The notes under the pieces are model-generated. The model did no database searches. It was not told where the DNA came from and saw nothing but the letters and a program-made list of their open reading frames with translations. Source: an uncultured Collinsella sp. (GTDB lineage: Bacteria > Actinomycetota > Coriobacteriia > Coriobacteriales > Coriobacteriaceae). From it: a stretch of DNA of 18,765 nucleotides. Where the stretch lies: the NCBI GenBank assembly GCA_900542325.1, contig UQMY01000040.1, positions 1 through 18,765 of the forward strand, given 5' to 3'. Below, one piece after another: positions 1-7,479 of this stretch. The position numbers were made by a program, and so were the translations under genes. The number at the start of each line of letters is the position of its first letter. Positions within the stretch are counted from its first letter, which is position 1.

Positions 1-26
1 GGTACCGCCTCGCGGTGACATCGTTT

Positions 27-1292
27 TTATGTCAACCTTGGTCTAACAGAGCCAATTTTTTTGATATCGATAGGGCTAAGTTGAGGCACCGAGGTTCCGT
101 ATGCGCAACGAACGACCGACGGCCTGCCAACGGTGGGACTGTTCAGAAAAGCAAGCAGGTAGCCAGTTCGAATCTTTGTAACGTCGGGATAGATTCTCAG
201 CAGATGGTTGCTGCCAAACATTCCCTCATGATTCTCCGTGAGCAAAAGAGCTCGTCCTAGGATGCCGTACTTTTGACCAGAACATGCCATGACGAGAGTT
301 CCCGGCTTTAGGATGTAACGCTCCCAGTTTTTAATGAGCTTGGCGTAAACAAATTTTGTCGGTTGAGTGTTAACGTCAAAGACCTCGGACACACCCACAA
401 AGGGAACGTTGGAATCGCCATAAAACCGCTTGAAGCGAGGAAGCTCTTCGACGTCCTCTACAAGTTCAGCAAGTGGCGCATACTCCATTACGTCAACCAA
501 TGAGTCTACGGCGCTTATAGAGCCGGCATAACTGTCAGCATCAAGGCGCGATCTGTTGTCAATAACTTTGGATAAACTCACCACGCATGTTCCTGCAGGA
601 CTTTCTGCCTCACAAGCAATACCGACCTCCTTCTCCAACAGCTTAAACGCCCCGTCCCGCAGCTTCCAGGCCTCGCCGCGCAGGCGCACAGCCTCGGCAG
701 CTTTGTCGCCGATGGCTTTGCGCGTGGCCGCATCGGGCATGATGACCGGAAACTCGTTGGCGTGGGCCACCTCGATGTGCTTGATCATGTGACCGTACTG
801 AGACGCTCGTGCGATTTGCTTGAAGAAGTCCGTCTTCATATACGCGTAGAGCCAGCCGTACTCGTCTTGGTCCTTCGGCTCGATGCGCAACAGGTCGTCC
901 GTGATGACCTTGTTCAGGTGATGCGGGTACACGGCGGTAACGTTGCCCACCACGCCCGAGCGCGAAAGCAGCAGCCAATCCTGATTGACGAATCTAGAAT
1001 CAGCCTGGGGCACGAAAGGCGCGGCGAGCCACTTCCTCACTCGGGGAAAGTCCTCGAACACCTGGCCGGCGGTAAAGAAGGGTAGCCCTTTGCCTTCCGG
1101 CACGGTATACCCCGTCAGTCTGCTCGGCTGCCAAATGTCGGTAAGGTCACCGAGCCTCTTGTGGTTGTCGCACTGGTTGGCAAGGCGTACGAAGCCGTAC
1201 CCGTCGCGCAGGTAGGTTGACGCCTCGAGCCTCACGTCGCCGCCCAGCACGGTGGAAAGTCGGACGCTCTTCACCAAAGGCGCGATCGTCAT
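27..1292 (-). CDS. Restriction-modification specificity (S) subunit, short C-terminus
   Basis: This 421-residue protein is the DNA-recognition subunit of the methylase encoded just upstream. It has the usual S-subunit plan: a first target-recognition domain (about 1-180, with the typical LLSRSGVVGNV stretch at 107-118), a helical spacer rich in A/E/R/K (about 187-222), and a second recognition domain (about 232-415, SGQKYGILG-like core). The start chosen is the ATG at 1292: it overlaps the hsdM stop as ATGA and has GGAGG eight bases upstream. A longer frame from 1307 lacks such a site. The protein ends only a few residues after the second recognition domain, so the second helical spacer expected at the C-terminus is missing. 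The second half (below about 640) looks more AT-rich than the first, as if that domain was exchanged. The role is certain at family level; the target sequence cannot be read. Confidence 0.88.
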   Translation of the reverse strand: MTIAPLVKSVRLSTVLGGDVRLEASTYLRDGYGFVRLANQCDNHKRLGDLTDIWQPSRLTGYTVPEGKGLPFFTAGQVFEDFPRVRKWLAAPFVPQADSRFVNQDWLLLSRSGVVGNVTAVYPHHLNKVITDDLLRIEPKDQDEYGWLYAYMKTDFFKQIARASQYGHMIKHIEVAHANEFPVIMPDAATRKAIGDKAAEAVRLRGEAWKLRDGAFKLLEKEVGIACEAESPAGTCVVSLSKVIDNRSRLDADSYAGSISAVDSLVDVMEYAPLAELVEDVEELPRFKRFYGDSNVPFVGVSEVFDVNTQPTKFVYAKLIKNWERYILKPGTLVMACSGQKYGILGRALLLTENHEGMFGSNHLLRIYPDVTKIRTGYLLAFLNSPTVGRPSVVRCAYGTSVPQLSPIDIKKIGSVRPRLT

Positions 1293-3268
1293 TGGTCTCG
1301 CCTCCATTCAAAGAAGGCGCCGGCGATCGCCATCGTCTCGTCGTCCACCACGCGCTCCTTCGAGGTGTGGCTGCTCTCCTCTTCGGAGCCCACGTTGCCC
1401 GTCACCGCGGTGGTCTGCTCCTGCACAATGGGGTAGCCGTCATCGTCGCGTACATAGGTGGTCTGACCACGCTTGTCGTGCCCTACGTGGTCACAGATGG
1501 CCATAAATATCTTGTAATCCTGGAAGGTACCGTCCTTGCAGTATGCCTCTTCCTCACTGTCCCAGCGTCTCAGCACAAGGACGGATGTCTGCACGCCCAC
1601 GTTGGGTTGGAACGCATCCGGGTGCATGTCTACCGAACCCAGGATCTGCGCATGGCGCAAAATCCACTGGCGCACGTAGCCCAGACCCGGGTTGCCCAGG
1701 ATGCCGTTGGGAATGACGAGCGCCGCCACACCCACGCCGGGCTCAAGCAGGCGGATACACCGCTCGATGAAGAGGATCTCGGGCGGCTGAGATGAGAAGA
1801 GCTTGGGTTCCATGCTCCACTCGGCATCTTCCTCGGACCACGACCAGGTGTGTCCAAGGTCGAAGGATTCCAGAATCGCCGGGTCTTCGATAGGAATCTT
1901 GGAGCCAAAAGGTGGGTTGGTCATAATCGCCGTAACGCCGTGCCCCGGCTGCAGCGCCTTATTTGCCGCAATGTCGGCGGCGTCCAGGCGCAGCGCCTTT
2001 TGCAGTTTGGGTTCAAAGCCCGAGAACGGCTCGAGCGAGTTGGCGTGGAACAGCTGTCCGGTGCCGTCGTTGTTCATAACCATATTCATCTTGGAGGCAC
2101 GCACTAGGATGGGATCAAAGTCGATGCCCACGATATGCTTGGACAGGAACTCGCGCTTGCGCGCGATCAGAGCCTCTTGCTTGGCTGCTTTGCTGCGCCC
2201 GCTCACCTCGACGGAGTCTCTGATCTTCTCAAGCACGTAATTCATGGCCGTGACCAAAAAGCCGCAGGTGCCCATGGCGGGGTCGAGGATGACGTCGTTT
2301 TCGGACGGGTCGACCATCCGCACCATCATGTGGCACATGTTGCGCGGCGTGAAGAACTGGCCCTTGTCACCACGCAGGTTGGAACCCACGATTGTCTCGT
2401 ACGCGTGGCCCTTAACGTCCACGTCGCTCTCGAGCAGGGAATACATTTGCAGCTGCGCCACGATGTAGGCGAGCACATCGTCGGTTAATGCGATGCGCTC
2501 GTCGGCCTTGAAGATGGTCTCGTACGACTGCTTGACGTTTCCAAAGAGTGCCTCGATGCGCTTGCGGCACTTCTTCTTACCCGCGGCGCCCTGGCGCTCG
2601 GTTGGCGTGATGTAGAACGTTGGCGTCTCGGAGTCGCGCTCATCCTGGATTTTGCAGAAGATGATCTTGAGCAGTTCAAGGAATGCCTCGGCCTTTTGGA
2701 TGCCTTGGTTTCCGGCGATGTAGTTGTGACAGCGGCGGAACGAGTACAGCAGCGAGTCACTGGCGGCGGGGCGCAACTGGTCGAAGCGCGGCGCGTCGTC
2801 GGGTACCTCGCCACCAGCATGTGGCAGATCGGGCACGGCCTCGGGGCCGCGCTTGCCGGCATCGTCCACCACGTAACGGAAGGTAAGCAACTCGTCGCCG
2901 TTGGTCCACATGCCATAGGTCGAGTTCATGCAGGCAGACGCATAGGAGTGCATTTGATCTACGCCGTCTTTTTTGCCTTTGGCCTTGGTCTTGGGGTCTT
3001 TGCACTCGACGATGATGTGGATGTTTTCCTGGGTGTGCGCTTTTCCCGGCTCCCAGATGGCGACGTCGACCGCTTTTCGGTTGCTGCCGAACTTGATCGA
3101 CTCCTCGACCCCGATCTGCTCCTTCTTGTAACCGTACTCACGCACGAGGGACTTTAGGATTTCCTGGCGCACTCGCTCCTCGGGGGTGTCCCTGCGCTGC
3201 GTCACGCCGTCGATGAAGTCCAGTATAGTCTCCGGCTGGATGACCGAAGTCTTGCTCACTTGCGACAT
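1289..3268 (-). CDS. N6-adenine DNA methyltransferase with N-terminal nuclease-like (HSDR_N) domain
   Basis: This 659-residue protein methylates adenine and probably also cuts DNA, guided by the S subunit. Residues about 25-135 look like the HsdR N-terminal nuclease domain: D68, then IIVECK with E88 and K90, forms a D-x19-ExK arrangement typical of PD-(D/E)xK nucleases. A helical linker follows. Residues about 280-560 are an HsdM-type methylase: GQFFTPR (303-309), the SAM-binding DPAMGTCGF (329-337) and the catalytic NPPF (451-454). No helicase motifs are present, so this is not a full HsdR. The layout of nuclease plus methylase in one chain with a separate S subunit matches BcgI-like type IIB enzymes; plain type I HsdM with a decayed nuclease domain is the alternative. 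The start overlaps the stop of the small upstream gene (TAATG), and an AAGGA lies ten bases before it. Confidence 0.9.
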   Translation of the reverse strand: MSQVSKTSVIQPETILDFIDGVTQRRDTPEERVRQEILKSLVREYGYKKEQIGVEESIKFGSNRKAVDVAIWEPGKAHTQENIHIIVECKDPKTKAKGKKDGVDQMHSYASACMNSTYGMWTNGDELLTFRYVVDDAGKRGPEAVPDLPHAGGEVPDDAPRFDQLRPAASDSLLYSFRRCHNYIAGNQGIQKAEAFLELLKIIFCKIQDERDSETPTFYITPTERQGAAGKKKCRKRIEALFGNVKQSYETIFKADERIALTDDVLAYIVAQLQMYSLLESDVDVKGHAYETIVGSNLRGDKGQFFTPRNMCHMMVRMVDPSENDVILDPAMGTCGFLVTAMNYVLEKIRDSVEVSGRSKAAKQEALIARKREFLSKHIVGIDFDPILVRASKMNMVMNNDGTGQLFHANSLEPFSGFEPKLQKALRLDAADIAANKALQPGHGVTAIMTNPPFGSKIPIEDPAILESFDLGHTWSWSEEDAEWSMEPKLFSSQPPEILFIERCIRLLEPGVGVAALVIPNGILGNPGLGYVRQWILRHAQILGSVDMHPDAFQPNVGVQTSVLVLRRWDSEEEAYCKDGTFQDYKIFMAICDHVGHDKRGQTTYVRDDDGYPIVQEQTTAVTGNVGSEEESSHTSKERVVDDETMAIAGAFFEWRRDQ

Positions 3269-3495
3269 TACGATTCCGTCCTTCCAACCTTGGTGTTGGT
3301 ATCAACGCGTGCGGGGCCGCCCGATGCGACGCCCATCTCGCGGCTAATCAAATCTTTAAGAAATCCCTGCTTGTTTTCCTGTGCGGAGAGGAATGACCAA
3401 ATCTCCTCTTCGGCGGGATAGAACCGCAGACAGAACTGCTGGGTCTTGTCGTGCTTGTACTTACGATCGGCTCGCTTCTGAGCTTCTGACGGCAT
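3268..3495 (-). CDS. Small ribbon-helix-helix-like protein leading the RM operon (putative controller)
   Basis: This is a 75-residue basic protein. The ATG at 3495 is preferred over an in-frame ATG at 3513 because GGGAGG sits four bases before it, whereas the longer start has no ribosome site. After a basic N-terminus (KRADRKYKHDK) comes a predicted strand (QQFCLRFY), a helix (PAEEEIWSFLSAQ), a short NK turn and a second helix (GFLKDLISREM), the strand-helix-helix order of ribbon-helix-helix DNA-binding proteins. It is the first cistron of the restriction operon and overlaps hsdM by one base, so translation is coupled. The promoter just upstream contains inverted repeats, the expected target of an autoregulator, analogous in role to C proteins of type II systems. 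The fold assignment comes from pattern only; an antitoxin-like or structural accessory role cannot be excluded. Confidence 0.75.
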   Translation of the reverse strand: MPSEAQKRADRKYKHDKTQQFCLRFYPAEEEIWSFLSAQENKQGFLKDLISREMGVASGGPARVDTNTKVGRTES

Positions 3496-3534
3496 GGCAC
3501 CTCCCAAGGACATAGCTTAGCCATAATAGGAATT

Positions 3535-3563
3535 AGTATAGGTCTACACCTATATGTAGACAA
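3535..3563 (-). promoter_or_regulatory. Sigma-70 promoter of the RM operon
   Basis: Read on the minus strand, TTGTCT (3563-3558) is separated by exactly 17 bases from TATACT (3540-3535). Both are close to the -35 and -10 consensus. Transcription would begin near 3528 and leave a leader of roughly 30 bases before the ATG at 3495. Confidence 0.75.
3537..3561. promoter_or_regulatory. Overlapping inverted repeats inside the RM promoter (putative operator)
   Basis: Two perfect inverted repeats interlock between the -35 and -10 boxes: TATAGGT (3537-3543) with ACCTATA (3548-3554), and GTCTAC (3542-3547) with GTAGAC (3556-3561). A protein bound here would block polymerase. The first gene of the operon encodes a ribbon-helix-helix-like protein, which makes autoregulation plausible. 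The binding protein is inferred, the repeats are directly seen. Confidence 0.6.
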
Positions 3564-3627
3564 GCAAAATATCACGAATCAGCAGGTAAAGGATAATTTT
3601 TAATTAAAGAAATAGAAGCCAACAAAT

Positions 3628-3662
3628 GTAAAAACGGCCTCTAAGACATTGGACGTTTTTAC
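3628..3662. terminator. Probable bidirectional terminator
   Basis: GTAAAAACG (3628-3636) and CGTTTTTAC (3654-3662) form a perfect nine-base stem. After one mismatch two further pairs (CC/GG) close an 11-base loop. Because of the A5 and T5 tracts in the stem, either strand ends in a T-run. Its position suits ending the minus-strand transcript of the AlbA_2 gene before the RM promoter. Confidence 0.5.
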
Positions 3663-3705
3663 GGTTGAGGAAGGTGGAGCTTGAGAAATGATCCGCCATG
3701 AGCGC

Positions 3706-3745
3706 TCCCTGCCGCTCGTGCATGGAGTGGCAGGGAACTATTTTT
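3706..3745 (+). terminator. Strong hairpin followed by T-run, no obvious plus-strand gene before it
   Basis: TCCCTGCCGCTC (3706-3717) pairs with GAGTGGCAGGGA (3725-3736) over 12 positions with one G-U pair and a seven-base loop, followed by AACTATTTTT. This is a rho-independent terminator shape in the plus direction, yet no plus-strand gene precedes it. A small untranslated RNA starting near 3600 is one explanation. Confidence 0.4.
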
Positions 3746-3881
3746 GTTGTATGAGACTGCCGTCTCGCAAGGTTGCAATGCCCGATTGGATGTCGACTTC
3801 AGTTGGATCAACCATATGCGCTGTTGCCTGACGCTGCGCGATGCCAGACGACGGAGGATGCGTCCTATCACGACTGGTAGT

Positions 3882-3927
3882 CAGGCACATTCTGGGCTAG
3901 TTGCGAACTTGGCTTGGAATGTGCCTG
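3882..3927. repeat. 11-bp perfect inverted repeat with internal small hairpin
   Basis: CAGGCACATTC (3882-3892) and GAATGTGCCTG (3917-3927) are perfectly complementary across 24 bases. The loop itself contains AGTT-gcg-AACT (3899-3909). It lies about 30 bases past the stop of the AlbA_2 gene. No T-run follows on either strand, so it is not a standard terminator. Confidence 0.7.
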
Positions 3928-3955
3928 TTTGGCAGAATCGAAATCGCGAGCCATA

Positions 3956-5629
3956 TCACTCGACTATGTGCCACTCGGCTGCCGAAGTGCTTCCAGCGTT
4001 GGTGATGCGGCCAGCTTTCCGTAGGCTTTGGAGCAGATAGCTTACATGGTCGCCTTTTTGCTTTGCCGTAAGGTCTGCCGGCAAGGCATGATCCAGCCCT
4101 GCGATAATCTCCGCTCTTGAACATGGGCGCACGCGCAGGAGCTCCAAGATCAACTCCTTGAAGACGCTATTGTCTACGCCCTTGTTTCGCACATACTCGC
4201 TGTGGGCACCGGTGGCTGCTGCCACCTCGGCTGAGACCGTCAGTTTGGGGTAACGGCCCCTAACGAGGCCTTGTTCGTGAAGCAGACGTGACTGTTCCTT
4301 TGTGACGGGTAGTCCCTTCTGAACGAGGTCCAACAGCAGCACTGTCACCAAATCAAGATTTCGATTGCTTGCGAGAAGTCGAGAATAGTCCTCGTTGAGA
4401 ACCGTACCGTACAGCGTTACGGCAACGCGCCCAATCTCAGATAGATCGTAGGTGGGCATTGGTAATAGGCGGTTGCGCTGAATATCGAAGACGTTGCGAA
4501 TGCCTATGGCGTTGCGGTCCATCATGCCTGTTTTGTTCATAGCGCTTGAAAGCAGGGGGTTACGGTAGTAGGGCGGCTTGTAGCCGCTCGCGAGCGCGTT
4601 CTCTATCGTCTCGGGGATAAAGGCACCCTCGTTCTTGAATATAAGCTTGTCCTCATACTCAAGGACATTGATCTTTCCTGACATCCTGAAATCTTGATGC
4701 GCAATAGCGTTGTGGAGAAGTTCTCGAATGACTTCGGGACTGTAGCGATGCGCTTCGGTGGGAAATAGCGTCTCTTCGCGGTCGAAGAAGCGATACTTTT
4801 CGTTTCTTATCTTTCCCAGGATACGATCGACCTGCAGAATGAAGGGCGGCTCAAAGTGTTCATAGGCCATAGTGGAGCCGTCGCTCGCGTAGAGCGTCCA
4901 AGTGATGCGCGGCTCAATGCCACCCAGAAAGACACTCGATTCCGGTTTGCCCAGAAGAACGAGCGCCGCATTGCTCACGTGGCCGTGGATCACAAGCGCC
5001 ATCTTGCTAAGGATAGATTCTTCGTCGAGGCTACGAACGGCAGGCTGGCTTTCTCCGAACTTTTCGACGAATTTGGAGCATGCAAAGCTAACTGCATCTG
5101 GATCAAGGTCACCGAAGTTTGCCTCGTAGGCAATCTGGCGCGACCAGTCGGGCCGGCTCTGCCCGTAAATGGCGTCGAGTTTGAACTTGGGCATCTCTAC
5201 GAGGGACTCATTCTCTCGTGACCAAGGGATTCCGTGCCAAGTCGTTGGCGTTGCGAAGCTGCCAGCCGGTATCTGGAAAGCAATGACTCTTTTGTCATCA
5301 ACCTCAAACTCGTAAATCTCTTCGAAAGTCATGCCGTTGTTGGTGTATTGGGCGATTTCGTGCTTTAGGCGTCGCAGGCCGACACTTGGCGATTGGGGTT
5401 CTTTACGGTAGGCGGTTCCCTTTATCTTGCGGTCGTTTGAAATGCCAAAGAAAAGCCATCCGCACTCTGCCTTGCGTAAATTGGCCTCGTTGCTGAGGGC
5501 GGAGAAATACCTGCCAATGTCCTCGAAGTCATAGTTCTGCTTTGCTGCCTTGTATTCGACGACCTCGGTCTCGACGTCTGCAATGATGCGCAGAAGTAGG
5601 GAGGGCATTTCGCTCGTTTTCCGTATCAT
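3956..5629 (-). CDS. AlbA_2 (Schlafen-like) / GHKL-ATPase / winged-helix protein, COG2865 type
   Basis: This 557-residue protein has three recognisable parts. Residues about 20-135 fit the AlbA_2 (formerly AAA_4) DNA-binding domain shared with Schlafen proteins: E25 in VVEYK, LSNEAN near 45-50, then GWLFFGISND at 57-66. Residues about 296-395 fit the HATPase_c_4 type GHKL fold, with the N-box RELLHNAIAHQ (302-312) carrying E303 and N307. The C-terminal 120 residues contain winged-helix-like segments (for example 488-557). The family is annotated as predicted transcriptional regulator or ATP-binding protein and is common in defence islands; its chemistry is unclear. The start at 5629 is supported by GGAG four bases upstream. 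It is a single gene, oriented like the RM operon. The promoter is embedded in TAATGTAA repeats, which suggests autoregulation. Confidence 0.82.
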   Translation of the reverse strand: MIRKTSEMPSLLLRIIADVETEVVEYKAAKQNYDFEDIGRYFSALSNEANLRKAECGWLFFGISNDRKIKGTAYRKEPQSPSVGLRRLKHEIAQYTNNGMTFEEIYEFEVDDKRVIAFQIPAGSFATPTTWHGIPWSRENESLVEMPKFKLDAIYGQSRPDWSRQIAYEANFGDLDPDAVSFACSKFVEKFGESQPAVRSLDEESILSKMALVIHGHVSNAALVLLGKPESSVFLGGIEPRITWTLYASDGSTMAYEHFEPPFILQVDRILGKIRNEKYRFFDREETLFPTEAHRYSPEVIRELLHNAIAHQDFRMSGKINVLEYEDKLIFKNEGAFIPETIENALASGYKPPYYRNPLLSSAMNKTGMMDRNAIGIRNVFDIQRNRLLPMPTYDLSEIGRVAVTLYGTVLNEDYSRLLASNRNLDLVTVLLLDLVQKGLPVTKEQSRLLHEQGLVRGRYPKLTVSAEVAAATGAHSEYVRNKGVDNSVFKELILELLRVRPCSRAEIIAGLDHALPADLTAKQKGDHVSYLLQSLRKAGRITNAGSTSAAEWHIVE

Positions 5630-5660
5630 GACACTCCATATAATGTAATTTTATCCGCAA

Positions 5661-5690
5661 CTAATGTAATTATATCTCCTGTTACATTAG
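5661..5690 (-). promoter_or_regulatory. Promoter -10 box inside a TAATGTAA inverted-repeat operator
   Basis: CTAATGTAA (5661-5669) and TTACATTAG (5682-5690) form a perfect nine-base inverted repeat with 12 bases between. On the minus strand the spacer contains a consensus TATAAT (5674-5669), the likely -10 box of the AlbA_2 gene. No good -35 box is present 17 bases upstream, so the promoter may need an activator or be kept weak. A further TAATGTAA copy (5641-5648) lies between the start of transcription and the ribosome site. Confidence 0.6.
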
Positions 5691-5813
5691 CCGCCCGTGC
5701 ATAAGGCTGTAGGCCGACTGTAAGGTCATATATTTCAGTGCATATAATGTCTGTACTTTTAATTTACCTCGCAGATTAGCTGCCAGGGGAAACGGAAAAT
5801 AATGTGTCTTCTT

Positions 5814-5864
5814 CTAATGTAATTTCGCATGTAGCTTCGCGGATAACGCGTGAAATTACATTAG
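5814..5864. repeat. 13-bp perfect inverted repeat carrying TAATGTAA
   Basis: CTAATGTAATTTC (5814-5826) is repeated as its exact reverse complement at 5852-5864, 25 bases apart. The core is the same TAATGTAA found in the AlbA_2 promoter. The spacer contains GCGGATAA (5839-5846), whose complement TTATCCGC also accompanies the copy at 5641-5658. It lies midway between the AlbA_2 gene and purB. Confidence 0.75.
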
Positions 5865-5977
5865 TACACGGAACTATTGCCGCCTGCTGCGGTGACGCTG
5901 CTGTCCATCTTCGTTGCCCGCTCCAATTCCAAAATGTTAGGTTAATGCCTGCTGCCCATACTCGCACCCGCGCACGG

Positions 5978-5983
5978 TACAAT
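5978..5983 (+). promoter_or_regulatory. purB -10 box
   Basis: TACAAT lies 45 bases before the purB start. The same hexamer serves the tRNA-Lys promoter in this window. The matching -35 position (about 5955-5960) is poor, so the call is tentative. Confidence 0.4.
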
Positions 5984-6027
5984 GGTTGAGTTACGACCAA
6001 CGTGCCAATAACCAAAAAGGAGCCGCT

Positions 6028-7374
6028 ATGATCGATCGCTATACCCGCCCGGAGATGGGACACATCTTCTCCCTCGAGAACAAGTACGCCATTTGGCAGG
6101 AGATTGAGGTCCTGGCCTGCGAGGCTCAGGCGGAGCTCGGCAAGATTGGTATTTCCAAAGAAGAGGCCCAGTGGATTCGCGACCACGCCAGCTTTGAGAA
6201 GGCGAAGGTTGACGAGATCGAGGAGGTCACGCGCCACGATGTCATCGCCTTCCTGACCAACATGAAGGAATATATCGACGCCGATGTTCCCGAGGGCGAG
6301 CCCAAGCCTAGCCGCTGGGTTCACTACGGTATGACCAGCTCCGACCTGGGTGATACGGCTCTGTGCTATCAGCTCACCCAGGCGTGTGACCTGATTATCG
6401 AGGACGTCAAGAAGCTCGGCGTGATCTGCAAGCGCCGCGCCTTCGAGGAGCGCAATACGCTCTGCGCCGGCCGCACCCATGGCATCCATGCCGAGCCGAT
6501 GACCTTCGGTATGAAGTTTGGCTCTTGGGCATGGGAGCTCAAGCGCGATCTTGATCGTCTTGAGGACGCTCGCAAGAACGTTGCCTTCGGTGCCATCTCC
6601 GGTGCCGTCGGCACCTACAGCTCCATCGAGCCGTTCGTCGAGGAGTACGTCTGTGAGCACCTAGGTCTGGTTCACGACCCGCTGTCCACGCAGGTCATCA
6701 GCCGCGATCACCACGCCTACCTTGCCGGCGTGCTTGCCACTACAGCGGCCACCTGCGAGCGCATCGCGACCGAGGTCCGCAACCTGCAGAAGACCGATAC
6801 GCTCGAGGCCGAGGAGCCCTTCCGCAAGGGCCAAAAGGGCAGCTCCGCCATGCCGCACAAGCGCAACCCCATCACCATGGAGAAGGTCTGCGGCCTGTCG
6901 CGCGTCGTGAAGTCCAACGCTCAGGTCGCCTTTGACAACGTTGCCCTGTGGCACGAGCGCGACATTTCGCACTCTTCTGCCGAGCGTGTCGCCCAGGCTG
7001 ATAGCTTCATCGCGCTTGACCATATGTTCCAGTGCCTCATCCGCGTTATCGACGGCCTGCAGCTGTATCCGGCCCGCATGATGGCCAACCTCAACAAGAC
7101 CCGCGGCCTCATCTTCTCTTCTAAGGTGCTTCTTGCCCTCGTCGATACGGGCATCACCCGCGAGGACGCTTACGCTATCGTGCAGGAAAATGCCATGGCC
7201 ACCTGGCACGAGGTGCAGGATTGTGTCTCCGGCCCCACCTTTAAGGAGCGCCTCGAGGCCGATCCGCGCTGCACCGTCAGCCAGGAGAAGCTCGACGAGA
7301 TCTTTGACCCGTGGGACTTCCTCACCCGCATCGACACAGTCTTCGATCGCCTGGAGCAGCTGAGCTTCGAGTAG
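6028..7374 (+). CDS. purB: Adenylosuccinate lyase
   Basis: This cytoplasmic enzyme acts twice in purine synthesis, splitting SAICAR to AICAR plus fumarate and adenylosuccinate to AMP plus fumarate. The protein has 448 residues, normal for the family. Visible motifs are RHDV (69-72), HYGMTSSD (99-106), GRTHGIHAEP (148-157, catalytic histidine region) and the fumarate-lyase signature GSSAMPHKRNP (271-281) with the catalytic serine loop. The ATG at 6028 is chosen because AAGGAG lies five bases upstream; an in-frame ATG at 5986 lies further up, next to the likely start of transcription. The gene is monocistronic: a strong terminator follows 40 bases after the stop. purC, an earlier step in the same pathway, lies about 7 kb downstream on the same strand. 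Confidence 0.97.
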   Translation: MIDRYTRPEMGHIFSLENKYAIWQEIEVLACEAQAELGKIGISKEEAQWIRDHASFEKAKVDEIEEVTRHDVIAFLTNMKEYIDADVPEGEPKPSRWVHYGMTSSDLGDTALCYQLTQACDLIIEDVKKLGVICKRRAFEERNTLCAGRTHGIHAEPMTFGMKFGSWAWELKRDLDRLEDARKNVAFGAISGAVGTYSSIEPFVEEYVCEHLGLVHDPLSTQVISRDHHAYLAGVLATTAATCERIATEVRNLQKTDTLEAEEPFRKGQKGSSAMPHKRNPITMEKVCGLSRVVKSNAQVAFDNVALWHERDISHSSAERVAQADSFIALDHMFQCLIRVIDGLQLYPARMMANLNKTRGLIFSSKVLLALVDTGITREDAYAIVQENAMATWHEVQDCVSGPTFKERLEADPRCTVSQEKLDEIFDPWDFLTRIDTVFDRLEQLSFE

Positions 7375-7417
7375 GGTTGACCTAATTCGACCGCTTACGG
7401 ATACATTTCAACCATTG

Positions 7418-7450
7418 GCGCCTTGCCCGTCTTGGGCAAGGCGCTTTTTT
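7418..7450 (+). terminator. purB terminator
   Basis: GCGCCTTGCCC (7418-7428) pairs perfectly with GGGCAAGGCGC (7434-7444) around a five-base loop and is followed by six T. Confidence 0.95.
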
Positions 7451-7479
7451 CGCTGTTGCACTGGCCCCCTGGTAATAAA

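Larger units (their letters stand above)
3514..3955. other. Hairpin-rich non-coding gap between the RM operon and the AlbA_2 gene
   Basis: No open frame here has a ribosome site or recognisable protein. The 442 bases hold the RM promoter and three long inverted repeats: 3628-3662, 3706-3736 and 3882-3927. Smaller perfect hairpins lie at 3753-3766 (GAGAC/GTCTC) and 3855-3866 (AGGA/TCCT). The stretch 3530-3635 is AT-rich. It may contain terminators, a small RNA or the remnant of an excised gene. Confidence 0.5.
5630..6027. other. Intergenic region with TAATGTAA site cluster and purB promoter
   Basis: This 398-base gap between divergent genes holds no credible gene. It contains five full TAATGTAA sites (5641, 5662, 5682 inverted, 5815, 5856 inverted), two partial ones (TAATGT at 5745 and 5800), the AlbA_2 promoter and the purB promoter. 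A 61-codon frame at 5804-5989 is not supported by a ribosome site. Confidence 0.6.

Noticed and set aside
5776..6660. 294-codon minus-strand frame
   Set aside because: It is the antisense shadow of purB, whose motifs are unmistakable.
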